From Acidobacteriota bacterium (lineage in GTDB: Bacteria; Acidobacteriota; Blastocatellia; Pyrinomonadales; Pyrinomonadaceae), in NCBI GenBank assembly GCA_020200135.1, contig JAIVJI010000003.1, forward strand, positions 1 to 64,000: DNA of 64,000 nt, given 5' to 3'. The position numbers and the translations under genes are program-made. Positions 1-8,445 of this stretch are shown piece after piece. How positions within the stretch are numbered: the stretch's first letter is position 1; each line of letters opens with the position of its first letter. The notes under the pieces are model-generated. The model was not told the origin of the DNA. It ran no database searches and saw only the letters and a list, made by a program, of their open reading frames with translations.

Positions 1-3000
1 GTTGGTGAGCGCGGCGGTCAGGCCGAGGTCGTCGAGCGCCGTCGGCCTCAGCTCCCAGGCGAGGAAGTCCACCTCGGAGTCGATGCTCTCGGCGAGCGCC
101 TGCACCTCCTCGACGCGCTCGCGCGACTGCCCGTCCTGCCCGCAGGACTCGCGGAGCGCGGCCAGCTTCAGGCGCAGCGCGGTCAACTGCTGACCCAACT
201 GGTCGTGCAGGTCGCGCGAGATGCGGCGGCGCTCGTCCTCCTGCGCGGTGACGAGCTGGCCGACGAGGTTGCGGGCGTGCTCCTCGGCCGCGCGCCGCTC
301 CTTCACCTCCCTGAGCATCGTCTCGACGGTCTGCTGTAGCGCGTCGGTGCGTGCGCCGACGCGCTGCTCCATCTCGTCGTGGGCGCGGCGCAGCTCCTGG
401 TCGGCGCGCTCCCGCTCGGTGAGGTCGCGCGCCACCTTGACGAAGCCCGAGTCGGGCGAGCCGTCGAGCTGCGAGAGCACGCCCGAGGCGTAGAAGCGCG
501 AGCCGTCATTGCGAACGTGCCAGCGCTCGTCGGCGGCGCGCCCATGCTCGCGCGCGCGGCGCAACTCCTCCTCGGGGACGCCCCGCGCCCTGTCCTCGGG
601 CGTGAAGAGGATGGAGCTGTGGCGGCCGACGATCTCGTCCGCGGTGAAGCCGAAGATGCGCTCGGCGCCGTAATTCCAGGCCTCGACGTGTCCGCCGGCG
701 TCCATCGAGAGGATGGCGAAGTCCTCGACGCTGTCCACGAGCGCGCGCATGTGCCCCTCGGAGCGGCGCAGCGCCCGCTCCGCCCGCCGGCGGTCGTCGA
801 TGTCCTGCACGATGAGGATGGCGTGCGTCGGGCGCCCCCTCCGGTCGCGGATGAGCGAGCCGGTGATGAGCGCCCAGACCGGCGCGCCGTCCCTGCGGAC
901 GAGCCGCATCTCGGTCGCGTACTCGGGCAGGTCGCCGCCGAGCAGCGAGTCGAAGAGCGCGACGCCCGACGCGCGGTCGTCCGGGTGCGTCAGCTCGCCG
1001 AGCGTCCTGCCGAGCAGCCCCTTCGGCTGGTAGCCGAGCAGCCCGGACAGCCGGTCGTTGGCGTTGAGGAACCGCCCCGATTCGAGGTCGGCCTGCGCGA
1101 TGCCGACGACCGCCAGCTCGAAGATGGCGCGGAACTCCGACTCGGTCTTGTGGAGCGCCTCCTCGTACCGCTTCAGCTCGCTGATGTCGATGAAGGAGAT
1201 GACGACGCCGATGATGCGGTCTTCGGCCGAGCGGTAGGGCGAGACGCGCATCAGGCGCCAGCGCCCGTCGCGCGTCGCGACCTCCTGCTCGTGCGTGACC
1301 AGCGAGTCGAGGACGTGCGCGACCACGTCGGTCAGTTCGCCGTCGGCGAACTGACCGGCGATGTCGGAGAGCGGGCGCCCCACGTCGGCCGGGATGATGT
1401 TGAAGATGTCGCGGGCGCGCGGCGTGAAGAGCCGGATGCGCAAACTGCGGTCGAGGAAGACGGTGGCGATCTCGGTCGAGTCGATGAGGTTCTGGAGGTC
1501 GCTGTTGGTCTCGCGCTGCTCCTCGATCTTGCTCTTGTACTCCTGGTTGACGGTGGAGAGCTCCTCGTTGAGCGACTGCAACTCCTCCTTCGAGGTCTCC
1601 AGCTCCTCGGCCGTCGAGCGCAGCTCCTCGTTCATCGCCTGCAACTCTTCGTTCGAGGCGCGCAGCTCCTCATGCTGCACCTCGTACTGCTCGACGGTCG
1701 AGCGCAGGTCCGCCTTGACGTGCGTCAGCTCCTCTTCGAGCCGGCGTGCGGGCGTGTCGGGGGCGCTGATGACCGTGGCGTCGGCGGGGGCCGGTGTGGC
1801 CTCGGCCAGCCGCTCGAAGATGACGAGGAAGAAGCCGCGCGCCGTGTCGTCGGACGCCGTCACGGGGCGGACGTGGATTTTGACCGACTCCGTGCGGTCG
1901 CCGACCCCGACGACCAGGGGCGGCACCTCGACGTTCGCCCGGTGCTGGGCGGCGTGGAAGAGGGCGCTGCGGAGTTCGAGCCGCAGCTCGGGGCTGGCGA
2001 CCGCGAGCAGGTTGTGCGTCGGCTCGCCGCCCGGCAGCGCGAGGTAGCGTCCGGCCGAATCCGAGAGGTGGACGATCTCGTAGTCGGCGTTGACGAGCAC
2101 CGACGGCGGCGCGTACACCTCCAGCAGCCGCCGGTGCAGTTCGATGTACGAGAGCCGCTCGCGCATGCCCAGCTCCAACCGGAACTCGGCGGGCGCCGGC
2201 CGGGCGAAGGCCGCGGCGGGGTGCAGCGTCGCGGGCGAAAGCATCGGGGGCGGGACGCGCGGGCCGGCCGCCCGCGCCTGGAAGGCGTCCTCGTCGATGT
2301 CGGAGGCGAAGACCTGGATGGAGGGCGGGGTGGCGAGCGTCTCGGCGTGCTCCATGAGCAGCATCGCGACCGAGTACGCCTCCTCGCCCGTGGCGCAGCC
2401 CGCCACCCAGACGCGCACGAACCCGCCCGCCCCCTTGTTCTCGAAGAGCCGCGGGATGACGTTCCGCTCCAGCGACTCGAAGGCGCTGCGGTCGCGGAAG
2501 AAGTTCGTCACGCTGATGAGCAGGTCTTTGAGGAGCGCGCGCGTCTCCTCCGGGTGTTCGCGGATGTAGGTGGCGTACTCGACCACGTCGGCCGCCTGCG
2601 TGACGGTGACCCGCCGCTCGATGCGGCGGCGCACGGTGGGGCGCTTGTAGCTCGTGAAGTCGTGCCCGGTCCTCAGCCGGAGCTGCGTGATGATGACGGC
2701 CAGCGCCCCCTCCTCGGCCGCCTGCTCGTCCTTCCCGGCCGGCTCGTCCGGCGGCGCCGCCACCGCGTCCGGCCCGGCCGCCAGAATGTCTCTGAGCTTG
2801 TCGCGGTAGTAGACGAGTCGCTCGGGCATCTCGGCTACGGGGAGCACCATGTCCACCAGCCCCGTGGCGATGGAGCTGCGCGGCATGTCCGGGTACTCGG
2901 CCTCCTCCGGCTCCTGCACGATGGCGACGCCGCCCCGCTCCTTCACGCACTTGAGCCCCATCGAGCCGTCCGCGCCCGTTCCCGAGAGCACCACGGATGC

Positions 3001-3411
3001 TGCGCGCGCCCCGTGCGTCTCGGCCAGCGTGCGGAAGAAGATGTCCACGGGCGCGCGGCGCTCCTCGACGCGCGTCATCTCCGAGAGGACGAGCGAGCCG
3101 TCCACGACCGAGAGGCTCTTGTTCGGCGGGATGACGTAGACGTGGTCGGGCGCGAGCTTGACAGACTCGGTCACCTGCGTGACCGGCATCTGCGTGCTCG
3201 TCTGCAAGACCTCGGCCAGCCGGCTCTCGTGCTCGGGCGAGAGGTGGAGGATGACGACGTAGGCCATCCCGCTCCCCTCGGGGACGTGCTCGAAGAACTC
3301 CCTGAAGGCGCGGATGCCGCCGGCCGAGGCCCCGAGCGCGACGACCATGAACCCGTCGCCCGCGTCCGGCGCCGGACGCGCGGCGCCGTTGCCGTCTGGG
3401 GTGCTGCTCAT
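1..3411 (-). CDS. CheB/CheR/PAS/histidine-kinase fusion (5' complete, runs off the left edge)
   Basis: Large cytoplasmic sensor protein, 1137 codons visible; the real frame is absent from the ORF track because it has no stop in the window. From the N-terminus I read a CheB methylesterase domain (nucleophile in GASAGG, then LHLSPEH and GTGADGSMG), a CheR all-alpha N-domain and the SAM-binding start of CheR (VWVAGCATGEEAYS, FASDIDEDA), a PAS region (YAPPSVLVNADYEIVHLS), a long E/L/S coiled coil (QVQHEELRASNEELQ-like), further PAS/PAC domains, and a HisKA_3-type dimerisation box (ERRRISRDLHDQLGQQLT). The HATPase lies beyond the edge. The ATG at 3411 has AAAGG about six bases upstream. The family probably couples methyl-based signalling to a NarL-type kinase. 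Anomaly: the C-terminal half of CheR, including the usual CRNLLIY motif, is missing between FASDIDEDAF and the following linker. Confidence 0.9.
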   Translation of the reverse strand, partial: MSSTPDGNGAARPAPDAGDGFMVVALGASAGGIRAFREFFEHVPEGSGMAYVVILHLSPEHESRLAEVLQTSTQMPVTQVTESVKLAPDHVYVIPPNKSLSVVDGSLVLSEMTRVEERRAPVDIFFRTLAETHGARAASVVLSGTGADGSMGLKCVKERGGVAIVQEPEEAEYPDMPRSSIATGLVDMVLPVAEMPERLVYYRDKLRDILAAGPDAVAAPPDEPAGKDEQAAEEGALAVIITQLRLRTGHDFTSYKRPTVRRRIERRVTVTQAADVVEYATYIREHPEETRALLKDLLISVTNFFRDRSAFESLERNVIPRLFENKGAGGFVRVWVAGCATGEEAYSVAMLLMEHAETLATPPSIQVFASDIDEDAFQARAAGPRVPPPMLSPATLHPAAAFARPAPAEFRLELGMRERLSYIELHRRLLEVYAPPSVLVNADYEIVHLSDSAGRYLALPGGEPTHNLLAVASPELRLELRSALFHAAQHRANVEVPPLVVGVGDRTESVKIHVRPVTASDDTARGFFLVIFERLAEATPAPADATVISAPDTPARRLEEELTHVKADLRSTVEQYEVQHEELRASNEELQAMNEELRSTAEELETSKEELQSLNEELSTVNQEYKSKIEEQRETNSDLQNLIDSTEIATVFLDRSLRIRLFTPRARDIFNIIPADVGRPLSDIAGQFADGELTDVVAHVLDSLVTHEQEVATRDGRWRLMRVSPYRSAEDRIIGVVISFIDISELKRYEEALHKTESEFRAIFELAVVGIAQADLESGRFLNANDRLSGLLGYQPKGLLGRTLGELTHPDDRASGVALFDSLLGGDLPEYATEMRLVRRDGAPVWALITGSLIRDRRGRPTHAILIVQDIDDRRRAERALRRSEGHMRALVDSVEDFAILSMDAGGHVEAWNYGAERIFGFTADEIVGRHSSILFTPEDRARGVPEEELRRAREHGRAADERWHVRNDGSRFYASGVLSQLDGSPDSGFVKVARDLTERERADQELRRAHDEMEQRVGARTDALQQTVETMLREVKERRAAEEHARNLVGQLVTAQEDERRRISRDLHDQLGQQLTALRLKLAALRESCGQDGQSRERVEEVQALAESIDSEVDFLAWELRPTALDDLGLTAALTN

Positions 3412-3572
3412 GAATACCTTTCGACTTAAAAAAAACCGCGGTGGCGGCGGGCGGCCGGCGCCCGCCGTGTATGGTCAAAAGCGGGTTCGGGGAGTATCAT
3501 CAACCCGTTAAAGAATAAAGCTCGCGGATTCGAGGGGGCGCGCCTCTGGGCGCCGCCGTGGAGGGTTCGAGA

Positions 3573-4601
3573 ATGCCGGGTAGAGACATCGTCGTCGTCG
3601 GGACTTCCGCCGGGGGCGTCGAGGCGCTCAGAGAGCTCGTGGGCGGACTGCCCGCGGACTTCCCCGGCTCCGTCTTCATCGTCATGCACACCGCGCCCGA
3701 CTCGCCGGGAGTGCTGGCGCAGATACTCGCCCGCGCCGGGAAGCTTCCCGCCGCCGCCGCCTCGAACCGCGAGCGCGTGCGCCCCGGCCGTGTCTACGTC
3801 GCGCCGCCCGACATGCACCTGCTGCTTGAGCCGGGGCTGATGCGGCTCACGCGCGGGCCGAAGGAGAACCGCTTCCGCCCCGCCGTAGACCCGCTCTTCC
3901 GCTCGGCCGCGGCCGTCTACGGGCCGCGCGTCACCGGGGTCATCCTGACGGGGGGCTTAGACGACGGGACTTCGGGGCTGTGGGCGGTCAAGCGTCTCGG
4001 CGGCGTCGCGGTCGTGCAGGACCCCGAGGAGGCGTTCATGCCCTCGATGCCGCAGAGCGCGCTCGAACAGGTGGAGGTGGACTACACGCTGCCGCTCGCG
4101 GAAATCGCCCCGCTGCTGTCGCGGCTCGCGGGCACGTCCGTCGCGGAGCAGGGAGGTTATGAAGTGCCCGAGGAGTTGAACATCGAGGTGAAAATCGCCA
4201 TGGAGGACAACGCGCGGGACTTGGGCCTGGCGCGGCTGGGTTCGCCCTCGGTCTTCACCTGCCCGGAGTGCCACGGCACGCTCCTCCAGTTGAAGGAGAA
4301 CGACCGGCCGCGCTACCGCTGCCACACCGGACACGCCTACTCCTCCGACAGCCTGCTCTCGGAACTGACCGAGTCGGTCGAAGATACCCTGTGGAGCGCC
4401 ATCCGCTCCATCGCCGAGAGCGCGATGCTCATGCGCCACATGGCCGAGCACGTCGGCGAGTCGGACGCCCCCGCGGCCGCGCGCTTCCTTGAGAAGGCGC
4501 GCGAGGCCGAGCGGCGCGGCGAGATCGTCCGCCGCGCCGTCTTCGACCACGAGAACCTCAGCGAGGAGAAGGTGGCCGAGGCCGCCGACGCCGTGAAATG
4601 A
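3573..4601 (+). CDS. cheB: Stand-alone CheB-type protein-glutamate methylesterase
   Basis: A 342-residue CheB catalytic domain without a receiver. It would hydrolyse methyl-glutamate (or deamidate glutamine) on chemoreceptors. The catalytic triad can be seen: Ser12 in VVGTSAGG, His39 in FIVMHTAPDS and Asp in TGGLDDGTSG. After residue about 200 there is a zinc-ribbon-like C-terminal part (CPECHGTL, then RYRCHTGHAY) and an amphipathic tail, as in many non-chemotaxis CheB homologues. I chose ATG 3573 over the GTG at 3558 because GGAGGG at 3560-3565 sits seven bases before it and overlaps the GTG codon. The gene is divergent from the CheB/CheR fusion across 161 bases, so the two probably share a control region. 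No chemotaxis receptor or cheA is nearby, so the real substrate is unknown. Confidence 0.92.
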   Translation: MPGRDIVVVGTSAGGVEALRELVGGLPADFPGSVFIVMHTAPDSPGVLAQILARAGKLPAAAASNRERVRPGRVYVAPPDMHLLLEPGLMRLTRGPKENRFRPAVDPLFRSAAAVYGPRVTGVILTGGLDDGTSGLWAVKRLGGVAVVQDPEEAFMPSMPQSALEQVEVDYTLPLAEIAPLLSRLAGTSVAEQGGYEVPEELNIEVKIAMEDNARDLGLARLGSPSVFTCPECHGTLLQLKENDRPRYRCHTGHAYSSDSLLSELTESVEDTLWSAIRSIAESAMLMRHMAEHVGESDAPAAARFLEKAREAERRGEIVRRAVFDHENLSEEKVAEAADAVK

Positions 4602-4607
4602 CTTTCC

Positions 4608-4985
4608 TCACCCGGTCGTGAGGCGCGCGATTAGTTTGTGGAGCTGCGTGGAGTCTTCCATGTAGGTCACCCACTCGCCCTCGCCCTCGCGCACGTCCGT
4701 GCCTTCGAGGCCGTCCCCGTACTTCTCCGCGATGACGACGACCGGCGTCGAGCCGTCGAGCGCGTTGAGCCGCTTGACGCGCCGCGCGGCCGCGAACGCC
4801 TCCCCGGTCGTCTTGCCAACGAGGTTGACCAGAATCAGGTCGGCGCGCGCGCAACCCGCCGCGAGCCAGTCGCGCGCCGACGCCTCGTCCACGGCCACCA
4901 GCACCTCGTAGCCCTCGCGCCGGAGGTTATGCCGAAGTATCGGCCGCGCGTCGTCGTCCTCCTCGATCAGTAGAATCGTTGCCAT
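4608..4985 (-). CDS. Single-domain response-regulator receiver, degenerate phospho-site
   Basis: A 125-residue CheY-like protein. The first strand and acidic patch are present (ILLIEEDDDA). The position that should carry the phospho-accepting aspartate reads DLILVNL, with Asn54 in place of Asp. The usual Thr/Ser-Ala (VVVIAEKYG) and Lys-Pro (VTYMEDS) switch residues are also not recognisable. It is therefore probably a pseudo-receiver working by protein contact, not phosphorylation. The ATG at 4985 has AAGGGG upstream. It is convergent with cheB; the two stop codons are six bases apart. Confidence 0.82.
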   Translation of the reverse strand: MATILLIEEDDDARPILRHNLRREGYEVLVAVDEASARDWLAAGCARADLILVNLVGKTTGEAFAAARRVKRLNALDGSTPVVVIAEKYGDGLEGTDVREGEGEWVTYMEDSTQLHKLIARLTTG

Positions 4986-5168
4986 CGTGCAGACCCCTTG
5001 TTCGTACGCTCCGAGACATTTTCCCGCCGGGGGGAATAATTGTGTTAATAATCTACACGACCACGAGCCGATTGAAAAACAACCCTCGCACGCCGCGGCT
5101 CCCCCGCGTTCAGGCGCGAAGCCCGCACGCGCGCCGCCCGGCGACGATGACCCAGAAGGGAACTCCCG

Positions 5169-5885
5169 ATGTCAACGAGCGCACTAGACCGGCTCGCCGA
5201 GAACAGGCTGCTGGCGCTTCTGCCGGCGGCGGAGCTTGACGCCATGCGCCGCCACGCCGAGGTCGTCTCGCTCCGCCACGGCCACCACGCCATCGTCCCC
5301 GACGAGCCGATACGCGACGTCTACTTCCCTCTGACCTGTCTGCTCTCGATGGTGACGACGATGGAGGACGGCTCGACCGTCGAGTCCGGCTCCATCGGGC
5401 GCGAGGGCATGTCGGGCATCCCCGTCGTCCTCAACGCCGGGCAGACGACGATGCCGACCTTCTGCCAGATACCCGGCGACGCCGTCCGCCTCCGCGCGGA
5501 GATTTTGAAGGAGTCCTACGAGCGAAGCTGTGAGGCGCGCCGCACCCTCAACCGCTACGTCCACACGGTGGTCGTCGTCGGCTCGCAGTCGGCGGCGTGC
5601 AACGCGCTGCACCGCGTCGAGGCGCGGACGTGCCGGTGGCTGCTGATGTCGAGCGACGGGGTGGCCTCCGACGTGGTGAACCTGACGCAGGAGTACCTGG
5701 CCGCGATGCTCGGCGTAAGAAGGCCGGGCGTGACCGAGGTCGCGGGCAAGCTCCGCGCCGAGGGGCTCATCGACTACAGCCGCGGGAACGTCCGCATCGT
5801 AGACCGCGCCGGGATGGAGCGGCTCGCCTGCGAGTGCTACGGCCGCGTCAAGGGCGAGTACGAGCGGCTGTTCGGCGGGGCGTAG
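5169..5885 (+). CDS. Crp/Fnr-family transcriptional regulator
   Basis: A 238-residue protein with an N-terminal cyclic-nucleotide-binding-like beta barrel (about residues 10-135; VYFPLTCLLSMVTTMEDG is the characteristic strand of this acidobacterial/rhizobial subfamily) and a C-terminal winged helix (LTQEYLAAMLGVRRPGVTEVAGKL, about 175-200). No cysteine set for an FNR-type Fe-S cluster is visible, so the effector is unknown. The start ATG is preceded by AAGGGAACTCCCG. Its 3' end overlaps the M1 peptidase ORF read from the other strand by 49 bases. Confidence 0.92.
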   Translation: MSTSALDRLAENRLLALLPAAELDAMRRHAEVVSLRHGHHAIVPDEPIRDVYFPLTCLLSMVTTMEDGSTVESGSIGREGMSGIPVVLNAGQTTMPTFCQIPGDAVRLRAEILKESYERSCEARRTLNRYVHTVVVVGSQSAACNALHRVEARTCRWLLMSSDGVASDVVNLTQEYLAAMLGVRRPGVTEVAGKLRAEGLIDYSRGNVRIVDRAGMERLACECYGRVKGEYERLFGGA

Positions 5886-8281
5886 GGCAGTTCGGAAAGT
5901 AAGAAGGGGCGGGGGCGCGGCTTACCAGTTGTAAGCTTGATCTCGAAGGGCGTCTTGGGGCCGTAGGCCATGACGGTGCCGCTGGCCCACTGGTTGCCCC
6001 CGAAGTTCATCACCAGCGGGAGCGGCATGAACCACGTCTCCGGCACGTTCTCCTGGTAGACGTTCCCGCTGACGACGGCCTTGCCGTCCGGCGCGTCCTG
6101 GATGCGGTACTCGACCTTGTAAGACGGCAGCCCCGTCTGGTAGACCCACTGGCTGAAGAACCAGTTGAGGTCGCGCAGCTTGTACCGCTGCGCGATGGGC
6201 GTGCGCGCGAAGTGCTCGTTGGCGACCGCGCGGAAGTCGTCGGTCGAGGCGTAGCCGTCGCGGTGGCGCGCGACGAAGTCGGTCATCATGTCGAAGAACG
6301 CCTTGTCGTCGCCGGAGGCGGGGTTGGCGAAGAGGAAGTGGAGCATCCGCAGGACGAGCGCGCCCTTGCTGTAGATGAGCGTCTGGTAGGCGCCGTACGT
6401 CTTGCTCGTGTTCAGGCGGTGGCCGAGGATGATGGGCCCCACGTCGTTGAGCCGCCCCTTGCCGAGCCCCGTCTTCGTCACCGGCGGGTCGCGCAGCGCA
6501 CGCCGCATGTCGTTGACGAGGTCGGTGCGCGCGTCCATGCTCTCGCGCAAGCCGGTGTAGAGCACGCCCGAGTACTCGGCGAACCCCTCGCTCAGCCACT
6601 GGTCGCGGTACGAGCGCCAGAGGACGACGTCGCCCCACCACTGGTGCGCCGTCTCGTGCGCGATGAAGGCGTAGGTGTGCTTGTTGGCGCGGTCGGCGGG
6701 CGGAATCATCAGCAGGCCGGGCAGCCCCTGGCCGAAGCCGAAGGGGTGGAAGGCCGCGCTGAAGACCGGGTACGGGTACTTGCCGAAGAGCACGCTGAAG
6801 TAGCGCAAGGAGTTGTCCATCTCGGCGAGGATGAAGTCCTCCTTGATGGCGGCGTACGAGCCGGGCAGCGAGTTGAACTCGACGGGGATGGGGTCGCCGC
6901 CCCTGTCCCACTTGACCATCTGCGTGTGGCGCTGGAAGGGCCCTATCGCGAAGGTCACGAAGTCGATGGGGTGCTCCATCCGGTAGCGCGTCACCATCAG
7001 GTCCTTGTCCTCCGGGGACGGCTCTTCGGAGAGGCGCAGGCCGACGCTGGCGACGCGCCGGTTCTTGCGGTGGCGGAAGGTGAGCTCGTATTGGGCGCGG
7101 TCGAAGTTGTCGTGGCGCGGGTACCAGTCCGTGTTCGAGAGCGGGTAGAAGCAGTCGCGCACGAAGTCCGAGCCGCCCAGGAAGTCGCCCTCGAACTCCA
7201 ACTCGAACTCGACCGGCTGTCCCGCTTCGAGCGCCTTCGGGAGGAAGACGGTCAGGCCGCCCTCCCAGTCCTCCTGCGCGGCCGACGCCTCGGCGCCGCC
7301 CACGCGCGCCGCCTTCAGACGCATCTGCTTCTTCAGCCTCATGCTCTCGAAGTCGGGCAGCGACTCGCCTATCTGGAACGGGACGGCGCGCAGCCCCGCG
7401 GCGCGCGACTGCGCCCTGATGCGCGCGCGGAGCCGCAGGCGTGCGGCGGGGTCGCGCAGGTCGGCCTCCATGTCGTAGTGCGTCGCGTCGATGAGCGCGT
7501 TCATGTCCGAGTAGGCGACCGAGCGTCGCGCGTAGTCTTCGAGCGAGTAGAAGGCCATCCAAATCTCGTTGCCGAAGACGGTGTCCTGGTACTTGACGAG
7601 GAGCCCCTTCTCGCCGCCGTTGAGCCCGAAGTGGGCGACGGGGATGCGGGTCTGGTGGTCGAGGACGAGGCTGAAACGGCCGCGCCGTCCGCCGTCGAAG
7701 CTGGCGAAGAAGAAGCCGGGCCGCTCGCCGTTCAGGATCGAGAGCGCGAGCCGCGAGGCCAGGTTCGCGCCGGTCTCCTTCAGCACGCGCGCGTCGGTCT
7801 CCGCCGCCAGCTTCTCGGCGCGCGGGTTCGCGGCGCCCTCCTGCCGGTTCTTCCCGACGACCTCGAAGGTGTCGTCCGTGAACCGCAGCACCGCCGTCTT
7901 GAAGTCCGACTCGACGGCGGCGGCCGCGTCGGCGCCGAGCAGACGCCTGACGTTCTCGCGCTCGAAGTCGCTCGGCGGAACCTCCAGCCGGAACTTCCCC
8001 TCGCCGATGAAGACGGCGCAGGTCACGCGCCCCTCGACCGGCGCGGCGAAGTGGAAGGCGCCGTCGAAGGTCATCTCGGCGCGGTCGCGCTTGAGCACGA
8101 GCCCGCGCGCCTCGGCCACCCCGCCCGTGAGCGCGGCGGCCTTGAGTCGCTCGTACAAGTCCTTGCCCTTCGCCGAGGCGTCGTCCTGCGCGGAGGCGGA
8201 CGGGGCGGCAGCGAAGGTCGCCGCGAGAAGCGCGAGCGCGCACAGCAGCCGGCGCCCGTCAGAAAGTCTTTGGTTTGTCAT
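5837..8281 (-). CDS. M1-family metallopeptidase, exported
   Basis: An 814-residue zinc aminopeptidase-like protein with a signal peptide (LLCALALLAATFAAAPSASAQ). It has a long N-terminal beta domain and a gluzincin core: HETAHQWW followed by EGFAEY, i.e. HExxH-x18-E. The usual exopeptidase GxMEN motif is not visible; the equivalent stretch reads GFGQGLPGLLMIP. Peptide specificity may therefore differ from PepN. I chose ATG 8281, since the ORF track's upstream extension to 8470 lies before the signal peptide. The C-terminal tail after FEIKL (TTGKPRPRPFLL...) does not look like the usual M1 ending and runs 49 bases into the convergent Crp gene. In another frame a TAA lies at 5922, so the normal stop may have been lost by a small indel. 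Confidence 0.88.
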   Translation of the reverse strand: MTNQRLSDGRRLLCALALLAATFAAAPSASAQDDASAKGKDLYERLKAAALTGGVAEARGLVLKRDRAEMTFDGAFHFAAPVEGRVTCAVFIGEGKFRLEVPPSDFERENVRRLLGADAAAAVESDFKTAVLRFTDDTFEVVGKNRQEGAANPRAEKLAAETDARVLKETGANLASRLALSILNGERPGFFFASFDGGRRGRFSLVLDHQTRIPVAHFGLNGGEKGLLVKYQDTVFGNEIWMAFYSLEDYARRSVAYSDMNALIDATHYDMEADLRDPAARLRLRARIRAQSRAAGLRAVPFQIGESLPDFESMRLKKQMRLKAARVGGAEASAAQEDWEGGLTVFLPKALEAGQPVEFELEFEGDFLGGSDFVRDCFYPLSNTDWYPRHDNFDRAQYELTFRHRKNRRVASVGLRLSEEPSPEDKDLMVTRYRMEHPIDFVTFAIGPFQRHTQMVKWDRGGDPIPVEFNSLPGSYAAIKEDFILAEMDNSLRYFSVLFGKYPYPVFSAAFHPFGFGQGLPGLLMIPPADRANKHTYAFIAHETAHQWWGDVVLWRSYRDQWLSEGFAEYSGVLYTGLRESMDARTDLVNDMRRALRDPPVTKTGLGKGRLNDVGPIILGHRLNTSKTYGAYQTLIYSKGALVLRMLHFLFANPASGDDKAFFDMMTDFVARHRDGYASTDDFRAVANEHFARTPIAQRYKLRDLNWFFSQWVYQTGLPSYKVEYRIQDAPDGKAVVSGNVYQENVPETWFMPLPLVMNFGGNQWASGTVMAYGPKTPFEIKLTTGKPRPRPFLLSELPYAPPNSRSYSPLTRP

Positions 8282-8445
8282 GAGGGTTTTCAGCCTTCGG
8301 CTAAGGGTCGGGGAGTCCGGACGGCGTGTAAAGTAACTTCTGCGGCGCGCCGGGTCAAGCGAAGCCGCGCGCCCCGAGGGCGACGGCGCTTGCCATCTCG
8401 GGCGGAGGTGGTAATCTCCAAAGTGGCCGGAATGGGACAGCCCCG

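Noticed and set aside
379-3429. 1016-residue ORF on the plus strand
   Set aside because: Shadow of the CheB/CheR/PAS/kinase gene on the minus strand; Arg/Val/Leu-rich with no domain.
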